A DNA stretch of 60,161 bases from Opitutales bacterium. GTDB lineage: Bacteria; Verrucomicrobiota; Verrucomicrobiia; Opitutales; Seribacteraceae. Location of the stretch: the NCBI GenBank assembly GCA_029254745.1, contig JAQWWZ010000002.1:1-60161 (forward strand), given 5' to 3'. This document shows positions 46,632-54,464 of the stretch, piece by piece (the first letter of the stretch is position 1; each line of letters starts with the position of its first letter). A program made the position numbers and the translations under genes. The notes under the pieces were generated by a model. That model ran no database searches. It was not told the origin of the DNA and saw only the letters and a list, made by a program, of their open reading frames with translations.

Positions 46632-48740
46632 ATGGTTAAGACCAGCTTCCCACTCTTAATTCTAATCTTTTTTTCTAGCTTTCTCGCTTATGGAACCGAA
46701 CCTTTTAGGGTTTTTAAAACCCCCAAAGGACAGTCATTCGAAGGACAAGCTGTAGGTTATGAGGGTCAAACCTTTATACTTTCTAACAAAAGTGGGAAGT
46801 TTTTCAAGGTTCCCCTGAACGCACTGTCCAAAGAGGATCAAACTTATTTAATCAGTGGAGCAAGGTTGAATCGTATCCCTAAAGGAATGCCCACCAAGCT
46901 CCCATCCTCTTCATCTGAACCCACCAAAGCAGGTGACGGCGACACAGTTTCAACCAAAGGGATAGATTTTCACTCTCAAATCATGCCCATTCTGGTCCAA
47001 AATTGTAATGAGTGCCACCAAGCTCCTTATGAAAAAAATGGGCGTATAAAGAAACCAAAAGCTGGGCTTAGGTTTGATAATTACAAAATGCTCATGCAGG
47101 GATTTGGTGATGACCCAGTCGTTATCCCCGGGGATGATGAAGGAAGCTTGTTAATGGAAGTGGTGACTCTTCCTGCCAATGACGATATGATTATGCCACC
47201 CAAAGGAGATCCTCTATCCGCAGAGCAGATTAGCCTCCTTCGCCGTTGGATACTTGAAGGTGCCACAGAAAAACCATCTGGAAGAGTTGTCACTACTGCG
47301 GCATCACCAACGGCTGCAACTGCGGAAGCTTCAGATTCTGATGAAATCCGAAAATCACCACCACCTATAAAAGTTACCTTTCGGCCTGGCTCTTTTTTCT
47401 CGCATGTCCCGGTTTTACTAGGTGTGAGCCTAGAAGAAGCCATGGCAAAAGCTGCAGAATCAAAACCGAAACCAGGAGAACCCATTGATTTTGATAAGCA
47501 TGTCTTACCCATTCTCGAAGAAAGGTGTAATGACTGCCATCACGCCCCTTTCGACCGGTCTGGGCGACTTGTTAACCCCAAAGCAAGCCTAAGATTTGAT
47601 AGTTTTGTCGAGGTGATGAAGGGAAATTTAGACGGTCCTGTTATCGTGGCTAATGATCTAGAAAAAAGCCGCCTCTACTCCGTTCTAAACCTCCCTGAAG
47701 ATGACGATTTATTCATGCCCCCCAAAGGTGGTCCTGTTGAAGCGGAAAAAATTGATATTATCAAAAGATGGATATCTGAGGGTGCCCAACCCTCAAAAAA
47801 CAGTATATCCGCGTCTAAGGGTGGTATACCAGCACCTGATGAACCGGTCAGTTTTAACCATCATATTTTACCACTCTTTGAAAAGAAATGCCTCGAGTGT
47901 CATGGTGCTCCTTATGTAAGAAATAGTCGTACGATTAAACCAAAAGCAGGTTTACGGCTAGATACCTATGAATGGGTGATCAAAGGAAACCTTGATGGTA
48001 TGATCGTTACCCCGGGCGATCATACCGATAGCACCTTATACAGTGTGGTCACTCTGGACAAAGAAGACCCGGAAATTATGCCTCCTAAAGGCGGGCCTTT
48101 GGTCGAAGATGAAATTACCATGATAAAAAGATGGATTCTCGAAGGTGCATCCGAAAAACCAGCGGCAACAGCAGCGGACCCGAATGCCGCCCCAAAGCTA
48201 ACAAGCGCTAAACCGGTGTTAGCGACTACTAATTCTAAAACTTCCATCTTGGATATAATTTCCAAGAGGCTCAGTAGTCCATCCAAGTCATCTTTAAAAG
48301 CAGCTGAAAAAACCGGGGCCCTTGTTCGCCCACTTTCAGAAAAAAGCCCACTTGTTAGAGCCGAATTTTCTTCCTTTTCAAGTGAAGTACAAGACTCCAA
48401 CCTTGGGGCTTTCAGTGGGATCAAAAACAACATCTCCCACCTCGATGTTTCTCGTACGAAGATTACCGATAAAACTCTTAGCGTTGCCGGTGGATACCCG
48501 AATCTGACCTGGATTAGTGCAAGGAACACAAAAGTTTCTGATGGTGGACTCAAGTATTTGTCCAAATTGAAGTTTTTACAGTATTTAAATCTTTCGGGAA
48601 CTCAAGTATCAGACAAAGGAATGAGAGATCTAGCTTCAATCAAGACCCTCAATGAGATATACCTATGGAATTCCAAAGTGACTGAGTCAGGAGTAGAGAA
48701 ACTAAGACAGAATTTGCCAGACGCTAAAATAATTTTCTAG
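46632..48740 (+). CDS. Secreted SHD1 / triple planctomycete-type cytochrome c / LRR protein
   Basis: A 702-residue exported protein. A signal peptide (SFPLLILIFFSSFLAYG) and SHD1 domain (about 22-75, RVFKTPKGQSFEGQAVGYEG) come first. Three PSCyt1-like modules of about 100 residues follow, each with one haem site: CNECH (Cys at about 125), CNDCH (about 299), CLECH (about 420). Each module has a distal methionine in MPPKG, the probable sixth ligand (DDMIMPPKG, DDLFMPPKG, PEIMPPKG). The C-terminus has leucine-rich repeats (LDVSRTKITDKTL, LNLSGTQVSDKGM). It closes the DUF1549/1553-DUF1501 operon, so the three products probably form a surface complex; electron transfer is inferred from the haems. 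Confidence 0.88.
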   Translation: MVKTSFPLLILIFFSSFLAYGTEPFRVFKTPKGQSFEGQAVGYEGQTFILSNKSGKFFKVPLNALSKEDQTYLISGARLNRIPKGMPTKLPSSSSEPTKAGDGDTVSTKGIDFHSQIMPILVQNCNECHQAPYEKNGRIKKPKAGLRFDNYKMLMQGFGDDPVVIPGDDEGSLLMEVVTLPANDDMIMPPKGDPLSAEQISLLRRWILEGATEKPSGRVVTTAASPTAATAEASDSDEIRKSPPPIKVTFRPGSFFSHVPVLLGVSLEEAMAKAAESKPKPGEPIDFDKHVLPILEERCNDCHHAPFDRSGRLVNPKASLRFDSFVEVMKGNLDGPVIVANDLEKSRLYSVLNLPEDDDLFMPPKGGPVEAEKIDIIKRWISEGAQPSKNSISASKGGIPAPDEPVSFNHHILPLFEKKCLECHGAPYVRNSRTIKPKAGLRLDTYEWVIKGNLDGMIVTPGDHTDSTLYSVVTLDKEDPEIMPPKGGPLVEDEITMIKRWILEGASEKPAATAADPNAAPKLTSAKPVLATTNSKTSILDIISKRLSSPSKSSLKAAEKTGALVRPLSEKSPLVRAEFSSFSSEVQDSNLGAFSGIKNNISHLDVSRTKITDKTLSVAGGYPNLTWISARNTKVSDGGLKYLSKLKFLQYLNLSGTQVSDKGMRDLASIKTLNEIYLWNSKVTESGVEKLRQNLPDAKIIF

Positions 48741-48870
48741 CTGCCCTCCTCTCTTTTTTTCTTCAACTAAAAAGTAGAAATAACTTATTCCACGGAGGTT
48801 GTCCTCACGAAGTACATCTGCTAATATGTAGTGTTCCCTGCTTTAAATTCTCCGTAAAATATTAAATTCC

Positions 48871-50085
48871 TTGAAAATAAAAGATATAAGAAGTGATTTC
48901 CCCATCCTAGATAGGATGAATCGCGGTAAGCCAATCGCATATTTAGACAACGCAGCATCATCCCAAAAACCTACTTGCGTAATCGATTCGCTGTCTGACT
49001 ACTATCAGCGATTCAACTCCAATGTACATAGAGGAATCTATGAACTCGCTGAGGATGCCGAGTCACTCTACACCAATGCTAGAAAATGTATTGCGAACTA
49101 CTTATCTGTGGAAAACAACGAAATCATTTTTGTCCGAGGTGCAACTGAGGGATTAAATCTCATTGCTAATACGCTTGGTCGCTCCCAGCTAAAACGGGGC
49201 GATGTTGTCATCCTTACAGAAATGGAGCACCACGCAAATATCGTTCCGTGGCAAATGATTTGCGAGCAGGTTGGAGCTACCATTGAAGTTATTCCAGTTT
49301 TACCAGACGGGTCATTGGATCTAGAAAAACTCTTCAATTCTCTAGCCAATGGGAAAGCCCGAGTTTTATCAATTTGTGCAACTTCTAATACCCTAGGTAC
49401 CGTCAACCCAATCAAAAAAATTACTGAAGAGGCCCATAAGCATGGTATTTTCGTGGTGGTGGATGGTGCGCAAAGTATGCCGCATGAAAAAATAAATCTA
49501 TCTGAAAGTGGGTGCGATTTTTTTGTCTTTTCTGGTCACAAAGTATTTGGTCCCATGGGGATTGGTGTTGTATTTGGTAAAGCCTCAATACTAGATATTC
49601 TTCCTCCTTATCAAGGCGGGGGTGACATGATTGATCAAGTTAGCTTTGAAGGAACGACCTTCGCCCCATCACCCCAAAGATTTGAGGCGGGAACCCCAAA
49701 TGTCGCTGGGGCTATTGGTCTAGGACGAGCTATTCAATACCTTAGTCAACTCGATATGCAAGAGGTCCAGGTGCACGAACGAAAACTGTTAAAGGAAGCC
49801 CAAGAACAACTCCATCAAATTGATGGTTTTAAAGAATACGGAACAACCGCGAATAAAGCAGCTGTCTTGTCCTTTACAATAAGCTCAGTTCACCCCCACG
49901 ATGTAGCATCGATACTGGATGCAGAAGGTATTGCGATTCGGACTGGTCATCATTGCTGCCAACCGCTTATGAAAAGCCTTGGCGTAGAAGCCACTGCCCG
50001 GGCATCTTTTGCATTTTATAACACCCCCGAAGAAACCGAACGCTTTGTGAAGGCGGTTAAAAAATCTGTAGCGATCTTAACCTGA
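48871..50085 (+). CDS. sufS: SufS-type cysteine desulfurase
   Basis: A 404-residue PLP-dependent class V aminotransferase that liberates sulfur from cysteine for Fe-S cluster assembly. Typical motifs: IAYLDNAASSQKP near the N-terminus, NVHRGIYELAEDAESLYTNA, and DFFVFSGHKVFGPMGIGVVF, which contains the Schiff-base Lys. IAIRTGHHCCQPLMKSLG has the catalytic Cys in the SufS-type RxGHHCxQP context. The length agrees with SufS. A TTG at 48871 is the only in-frame start that preserves the N-terminal family sequence (IKDIRSDFPIL). No sufBCD or sufE is adjacent; sufT is about 35 kb away. Confidence 0.93.
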   Translation: MKIKDIRSDFPILDRMNRGKPIAYLDNAASSQKPTCVIDSLSDYYQRFNSNVHRGIYELAEDAESLYTNARKCIANYLSVENNEIIFVRGATEGLNLIANTLGRSQLKRGDVVILTEMEHHANIVPWQMICEQVGATIEVIPVLPDGSLDLEKLFNSLANGKARVLSICATSNTLGTVNPIKKITEEAHKHGIFVVVDGAQSMPHEKINLSESGCDFFVFSGHKVFGPMGIGVVFGKASILDILPPYQGGGDMIDQVSFEGTTFAPSPQRFEAGTPNVAGAIGLGRAIQYLSQLDMQEVQVHERKLLKEAQEQLHQIDGFKEYGTTANKAAVLSFTISSVHPHDVASILDAEGIAIRTGHHCCQPLMKSLGVEATARASFAFYNTPEETERFVKAVKKSVAILT

Positions 50086-50112
50086 ACTTGGAATTCACCG
50101 TAAAACGCTGGC

Positions 50113-51495
50113 CTATCTCTTAATCCATGGTGAACGGGCATTGGTTGTAATTTCTTCATCCACTTGATTCATTCTATTTTTCATATTCTCGACAACTTCA
50201 GGCTTTTGGGAGGCCAAGTTATTTCTTTCTCCCAAGTCTTTATCAAGATTGAAGAGAAAAACTTCGCTGCTCCGAGATGAGGTTCCCTTTTTTTTCTTCA
50301 TTAACAGCTTCAAATTGCCCTGGCGGATACCTTCCGCATCTCCCCTAGAGGAGTAATGAATAAATTCAGACCTCGGCGGTTCCCCTTTGCCGCTAAAAAG
50401 ACCACTGGCATCAACTCCGTCAATTTTCATTCCCTCCGGCAACGCCTTTCCAGTGATCGAGGCAAAAGTAGGAAGCAGGTCAATCGTACCGATTAATTCA
50501 TCACACACTGTGCCCGCCCGTATGCCAGGACCACGTATCACACAGGGCACACGCTGTCCCCCTTCGAAAGTAGTATTTTTGCCATCTCGCAGAGGTCCGG
50601 CCGATCCCGCATGGTGACGAAAGGATAACCATGGTCCGTTGTCAGTGGTATAAATTACATAAGTTTTACCGGTCAGTTTAAGTTCATCCAATGTGTCCAA
50701 TATCCTACCCACTTCAGAATCAATATGTTGGATTGTATTTATGTAAGCATTTTTTGGATTAGGGTCACGAACTTCATCGGGAACATACAGAGGGATATGG
50801 GGCATCGAGTACGGAATGTAGATAAAAAATGGTTTTTTCTGATTTACTTTTGCAAAATCGATCGACTTTTGAGTGCAACGGCGGGTGATGGTTCGTTGAT
50901 CCACCGGTAACTCAACAATTTTTTCGTTCTCATAAAGCGGAGTTTTCCATTTGGTGAGAGTAGATTCAGGATCTGCCCAAAGGTCATCCATTCCAGCATG
51001 TCCACCCGGAGGTTTTCCTCGGTTGTTCGGGTGGTTCATATCATTAGAATACGGTATTCCGAAATAGGTATCAAATCCGTTGGAAGTAGGCAGAACTTCT
51101 CGGTGATGGCCAAGGTGCCATTTTCCAAAACACGCTGTGGCATACCCAAGAGACTTGAAATGATCTGCCATGGTGTATTCCTTTGGATTTAATCCCTTGA
51201 GGGAACTGGGAAAGAGAACATGTTGATGCATCCCAACTCTTTTGGGGTAACATCCAGTTAGTAAAGCAGCCCTTGAAGGTGTACAAACTGGTGAAGCAAC
51301 CATAAAACTGGTAAACTTTTTTCCCTCCTTTGCAATACGATCAATGTTAGGCGTATTTATTGTAGTTGAGCCAAAACAACTTAAATCACCATACCCTTGG
51401 TCATCCGTAAAAATGAGTATAAAATTGGGCTTATTTTCACACCATAAGTTTGTCAGCGAAAAAGCAAAATATATGATAGTTAGCAGTTGTTTCAT
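50113..51495 (-). CDS. Secreted sulfatase (formylglycine-dependent)
   Basis: A 460-residue arylsulfatase-family enzyme with N-terminal signal peptide (LLTIIYFAFSLTNLWC). The metal-binding start NFILIFTDDQGYGDLSCFGS is followed by the modification motif SPVCTPSRAALLTGCYPKR, whose Cys in C-T-P-S-R is converted to formylglycine. Further conserved segments: ATACFGKWHLGHHREVLPT (Lys-His), VIYTTDNGPWLSFRHHAGSA (Asp-Asn), and RVPCVIRGPGIRAGT. All catalytic residues are visible. It presumably removes sulfate from sulfated marine polysaccharides or glycans; substrate unknown. No sulfatase-maturing enzyme gene is adjacent. It is divergent from the VOC gene. Confidence 0.92.
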   Translation of the reverse strand: MKQLLTIIYFAFSLTNLWCENKPNFILIFTDDQGYGDLSCFGSTTINTPNIDRIAKEGKKFTSFMVASPVCTPSRAALLTGCYPKRVGMHQHVLFPSSLKGLNPKEYTMADHFKSLGYATACFGKWHLGHHREVLPTSNGFDTYFGIPYSNDMNHPNNRGKPPGGHAGMDDLWADPESTLTKWKTPLYENEKIVELPVDQRTITRRCTQKSIDFAKVNQKKPFFIYIPYSMPHIPLYVPDEVRDPNPKNAYINTIQHIDSEVGRILDTLDELKLTGKTYVIYTTDNGPWLSFRHHAGSAGPLRDGKNTTFEGGQRVPCVIRGPGIRAGTVCDELIGTIDLLPTFASITGKALPEGMKIDGVDASGLFSGKGEPPRSEFIHYSSRGDAEGIRQGNLKLLMKKKKGTSSRSSEVFLFNLDKDLGERNNLASQKPEVVENMKNRMNQVDEEITTNARSPWIKR

Positions 51496-51584
51496 AATCC
51501 ACTCGTTGAAGATAATTTGGAAAATGGCAACCCCGTATAAGAATCATTTTTTATTTTTTATTAGCTAAGGCGATTAATTCACCG

Positions 51585-51621
51585 TTGAACAAATTATTCC
51601 AGAGGTTAATAATAATACTGT
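51585..51621 (+). promoter_or_regulatory. Possible sigma-70-type promoter of the VOC gene
   Basis: TTGAAC (51585-51590), a 17-nt spacer and AATAAT (51608-51613) resemble -35 and -10 elements. The -10 ends 8 nt before the ATG, so a transcript from here would be nearly leaderless. No ribosome-binding site lies at the usual distance. Confidence 0.3.
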
Positions 51622-52182
51622 ATGACATTCAAACTGATTCTAAAGTCGGCTAATTTCATTTTTTGTTTCTTTGGCTTTACCCTTGCGGCGCAGACTAATT
51701 TCCCAAAACAGACTATAGACCTGGGTCTTGTAGTTTCAGACCTCAATCAATCTTTAGATTTTTATAAAGAAGTCGTTGGTTTTAGAGAAATTGAAGGCTT
51801 TGAGGTAAAGGGGAGTTTTCCACAAGCTGTCGGTTTGACTGATGGTGCTCAACTTACCATTAAAGTTTTGGTCCTAGGAGATAATGAGACAGCAACCAAA
51901 CTCAAAGTTATGAAGGTAAATTCTAAAAAGGAAGCAAAAGAGATAAGCCAACCCTTTATCCATACTATCACCGGCTTTTCTTACATCACTGTATTTGTAA
52001 ACGATGTGGATAAAATATTAGACAACGCTCAAAAAAAGGGACTCAAGCCTTACGCAAAGAGTCCTCAAATACTGCCACAAGGATTCCCGCAAGATCTTTG
52101 TCTCCTTATGCTCAAAGATCCAGATGGTAACTTTGTTGAGATTGTGGGTCCAAATACCAAGTTGTTACGAGTTCAAGAGTAG
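51622..52182 (+). CDS. Secreted VOC (glyoxalase/dioxygenase-like) protein
   Basis: A 186-residue protein of the vicinal oxygen chelate superfamily with an N-terminal signal peptide (LKSANFIFCFFGFTLAAQ). The fold motifs are IDLGLVVSDLNQSLDFYKEV, giving the first betaalphabetabetabeta unit, then ITGFSYITVFVNDVDKILDN, and the end LMLKDPDGNFVEIVGPN, with the conserved Glu metal ligand in the second unit. Export of a VOC protein is unusual, because glyoxalase I-type enzymes are cytoplasmic. Substrate unknown. No operon partner; it is divergent from the sulfatase gene. Confidence 0.85.
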   Translation: MTFKLILKSANFIFCFFGFTLAAQTNFPKQTIDLGLVVSDLNQSLDFYKEVVGFREIEGFEVKGSFPQAVGLTDGAQLTIKVLVLGDNETATKLKVMKVNSKKEAKEISQPFIHTITGFSYITVFVNDVDKILDNAQKKGLKPYAKSPQILPQGFPQDLCLLMLKDPDGNFVEIVGPNTKLLRVQE

Positions 52183-52397
52183 CTGATTACGACAAAATGG
52201 GCAGCTTTCGTTGTTCTACATCTTCAAAGTAGTTTTTTTTAAACATCTGCACCATATGATTATTTTTGGCATGGTAGATGCAAACCCTTGTTCTCAAATG
52301 GTTCAACTTAACTTAAATCTTAATTTAGTGTCCTAAACTTGGGTTTCGAATTGATTAGTAATATAACTTCTGAAATAATCTTACCTTTGGTGGAAAA

Positions 52398-53042
52398 ATG
52401 ACAAAAACAAACAAATTCAAATCAGTACTTAAAAAACACAATCCATTTTCTTCTGGAAAGAATAAAAGTAATTGTGACCTGACTCATACACCTCAGGTTG
52501 GACAGACCAGCGTGCCTTTGCCTGGGAATGCCCCAGCTAGGACTTACCAATCTAATGATTTACCTACTATACTCTTTCTCAGCAAAAGAGGTATGTCTAG
52601 GTCCCCTCTTGCCCAAGAAATAATGAGAGACCTCATTCAAAAATCTTCTTACTTTGGCCGTGTTCGTGTTTCATCCAGAGGAGTAAACATTGCCTACAAT
52701 GACTGCTCAGTCGATGGAAGGATGCAGTCCTATTCCTCTAAACTTGGGCTAATTCTCCACGGTTCCTCAAAATTTGCAACGGTTCCCGAACTTGCAAACG
52801 CATCGCTTATTGTAACGATGGATGCGGACAGTGAAGATTTTGTAAAAATTCACAAACACGCTGTCCGTGGACAGGTGAAGCCATTGGGCATTTTTCTTTC
52901 CCCAGGCTGCGAACCGCACATTCAAGATCCTTACGAGCGAGGTGAAGATACGGATGTAGACGATCGTTATGAGCAAATCATTGAATCTGTTTCCATGGCT
53001 TGCTCTAAATTACTGGAGTCACTCCCAAGCTTAGTTCTGTAG
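52398..53042 (+). CDS. Low-molecular-weight phosphatase-like protein lacking the catalytic Cys
   Basis: A 214-residue protein with the LMW protein-tyrosine-phosphatase/ArsC fold. A low-complexity N-terminal extension of about 55 residues precedes the domain. The P-loop, normally C-x-G-N-x-C-R-S-P, reads LFLSKRGMSRSPLAQEIMRD: the nucleophile Cys is Ser62, Asn is Gly65 and the second Cys is Ser67, while Arg68-Ser-Pro is kept. The general-acid motif is present as IQDPYERGEDTD. SMDADSEDFVKIHK-like VTMDADSEDFVKIHK is the substrate-loop region. With Ser instead of Cys it should lack or have very low phosphatase activity and may bind phosphate-containing ligands. The ion-channel gene follows 75 nt downstream on the same strand. 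Confidence 0.85.
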   Translation: MTKTNKFKSVLKKHNPFSSGKNKSNCDLTHTPQVGQTSVPLPGNAPARTYQSNDLPTILFLSKRGMSRSPLAQEIMRDLIQKSSYFGRVRVSSRGVNIAYNDCSVDGRMQSYSSKLGLILHGSSKFATVPELANASLIVTMDADSEDFVKIHKHAVRGQVKPLGIFLSPGCEPHIQDPYERGEDTDVDDRYEQIIESVSMACSKLLESLPSLVL

Positions 53043-53117
53043 TTCTCTAGTTCTTCTTTGGTTGACTGTCACGGACAGAGCCCTCCACTTTTTGTACAAA
53101 AGCAGAATTTATAAGAA

Positions 53118-54020
53118 ATGATAGAATTTTGTAAATCTGTTTCAACGAGTGCTCTTTTCCAAAGATTCATCATTGCCACCATATTACTGGCTGGTATCGT
53201 GGTCGGAGCCCAAACCTATGATGGTTTTGCACTCCGGAACCAAGGAGTCCTGCTTGTGCTTGACCAAGCTATAGTGGCAATATTTGCCATAGAAGCTTTG
53301 ATTAAAATTACAGCTGAGGGTAAGCGTCCTTTTCGTTATTTTAAGAACCCTTGGAATGTCTTTGATTTCATCATCGTTACCGCTTGTCTCATTGAGCCAT
53401 TTATTCAGGTAGGTGGTACTTTTTTACCCGTACTCCGACTTGCAAGAATATTGCGTGTCCTTCGTTTGGTTACCGCTATTCCCAAACTCCAACTTTTGGT
53501 GACATGCCTGCTAAAAAGTCTCCCTTCTATGTTTTATGTGAGTATTTTATTATTTTTATTATTTTACATCTACGGAACAATGGCAGTCTTTTTCTATGGC
53601 GAGAATGATCCAATTCACTTTCGTAATTTACAAACTTCTATTCTTTCTTTGTTTCGTGTCGTGACTTTAGAAGATTGGACTGATGTGATGTATATAAACA
53701 TGTATGGTTCCAATCATTACGGTTATTCAGATTTAGATTTAGACATATGGAATCCTGAATCGACTGCATCTCCCACAGGTGCTGCACTTTTTTTTGTAAG
53801 TTTTGTTCTAATTGGCACTATGATTGTCCTTAATTTAGTAATCGGGGTAATTATGAACAGCATGGAGGAATCAAACGCAGAAATGGCTATCAAGCAGGAA
53901 CTTCTAAAAAGAAAGTCTAACCCTGAACCCCTTCGTGATGGGATTCACGACCTTCAAGTAGAGTTGAAAAAAATGTCAAAAGAAATGGATGTTATAAAGA
54001 AAATGCTCGAGAAAAAATGA
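53118..54020 (+). CDS. NaChBac-type voltage-gated ion channel
   Basis: A 300-residue six-helix channel of the bacterial voltage-gated sodium channel family. The voltage-sensing S4 has Arg at four positions spaced by three (PVLRLARILRVLRLVTA, residues 107, 110, 113 and 116), then the S4-S5 linker AIPKLQLLVTCLLKSLPS. The pore has SLFRVVTLEDWTDVMYINMY, with filter TLEDWT (residues 183-188), followed by S6 (SFVLIGTMIVLNLVIGVIMN). The C-terminus is a charged coiled coil (about 250-300, LQVELKKMSKEMDVIKKML) for tetramerisation. Most sodium-selective members have TLESWS; the acidic Asp next to the Glu here is unusual. A loop of about 25 residues between filter and S6 is longer than in NaChBac. Confidence 0.9.
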   Translation: MIEFCKSVSTSALFQRFIIATILLAGIVVGAQTYDGFALRNQGVLLVLDQAIVAIFAIEALIKITAEGKRPFRYFKNPWNVFDFIIVTACLIEPFIQVGGTFLPVLRLARILRVLRLVTAIPKLQLLVTCLLKSLPSMFYVSILLFLLFYIYGTMAVFFYGENDPIHFRNLQTSILSLFRVVTLEDWTDVMYINMYGSNHYGYSDLDLDIWNPESTASPTGAALFFVSFVLIGTMIVLNLVIGVIMNSMEESNAEMAIKQELLKRKSNPEPLRDGIHDLQVELKKMSKEMDVIKKMLEKK

Positions 54021-54464
54021 TCCAAAAATCATATAAATTCTCTCTTTCTTTATCTTAACCTTCTTTTTATACTTTATTTACTCATTTCTACAATCTAGGC
54101 AGACAAGGAATAAACGAGGACCTTAGGCATCCCACACCCAAGATGCTCCATACCTGCGATCATTTTACTCTTTTGGCATCCGATAGACTTCCAATCTATC
54201 CACCACTCTCTCCTCTTTTTAAGCTACGCAAGTGTGAAGCTTGATTTGTAAAATAGTACAAATTTAACCATCGCCCAAATACCCTCATTTAGCGGTTACG
54301 CCCTCAGGTTATCTAGAACAGTCGGAGTCCATAACAACAAGGTAAGAATCAAAAAATATGCACCCTTTACAATATAAAGTAAGAACTGATTCTATAGTAG
54401 TCAAATTTTGAACCACCTTTCCTTTTGCCAAATATAAAAAATTATTCATTCTAAGGATATTAAA
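54021..54464. other. Intergenic region upstream of leuS
   Basis: About 440 nt with no recognisable gene. It must contain the leuS promoter; a ribosome-binding site AAGGA lies 7 nt before the leuS ATG. A segment ATAGA-CTTCCAA-TCTAT (near 54180-54200) mimics an anticodon arm but has no partner D, T or acceptor stems. The leader is long for a single gene, so an untested regulatory element is possible. Confidence 0.5.

Noticed and set aside
54180-54205. Anticodon-arm-like sequence ATAGA-CTTCCAA-TCTAT (would be UCC, Gly)
   Set aside because: No matching D-arm, T-arm (no TTCGA-type loop) or acceptor stem can be drawn on either side.
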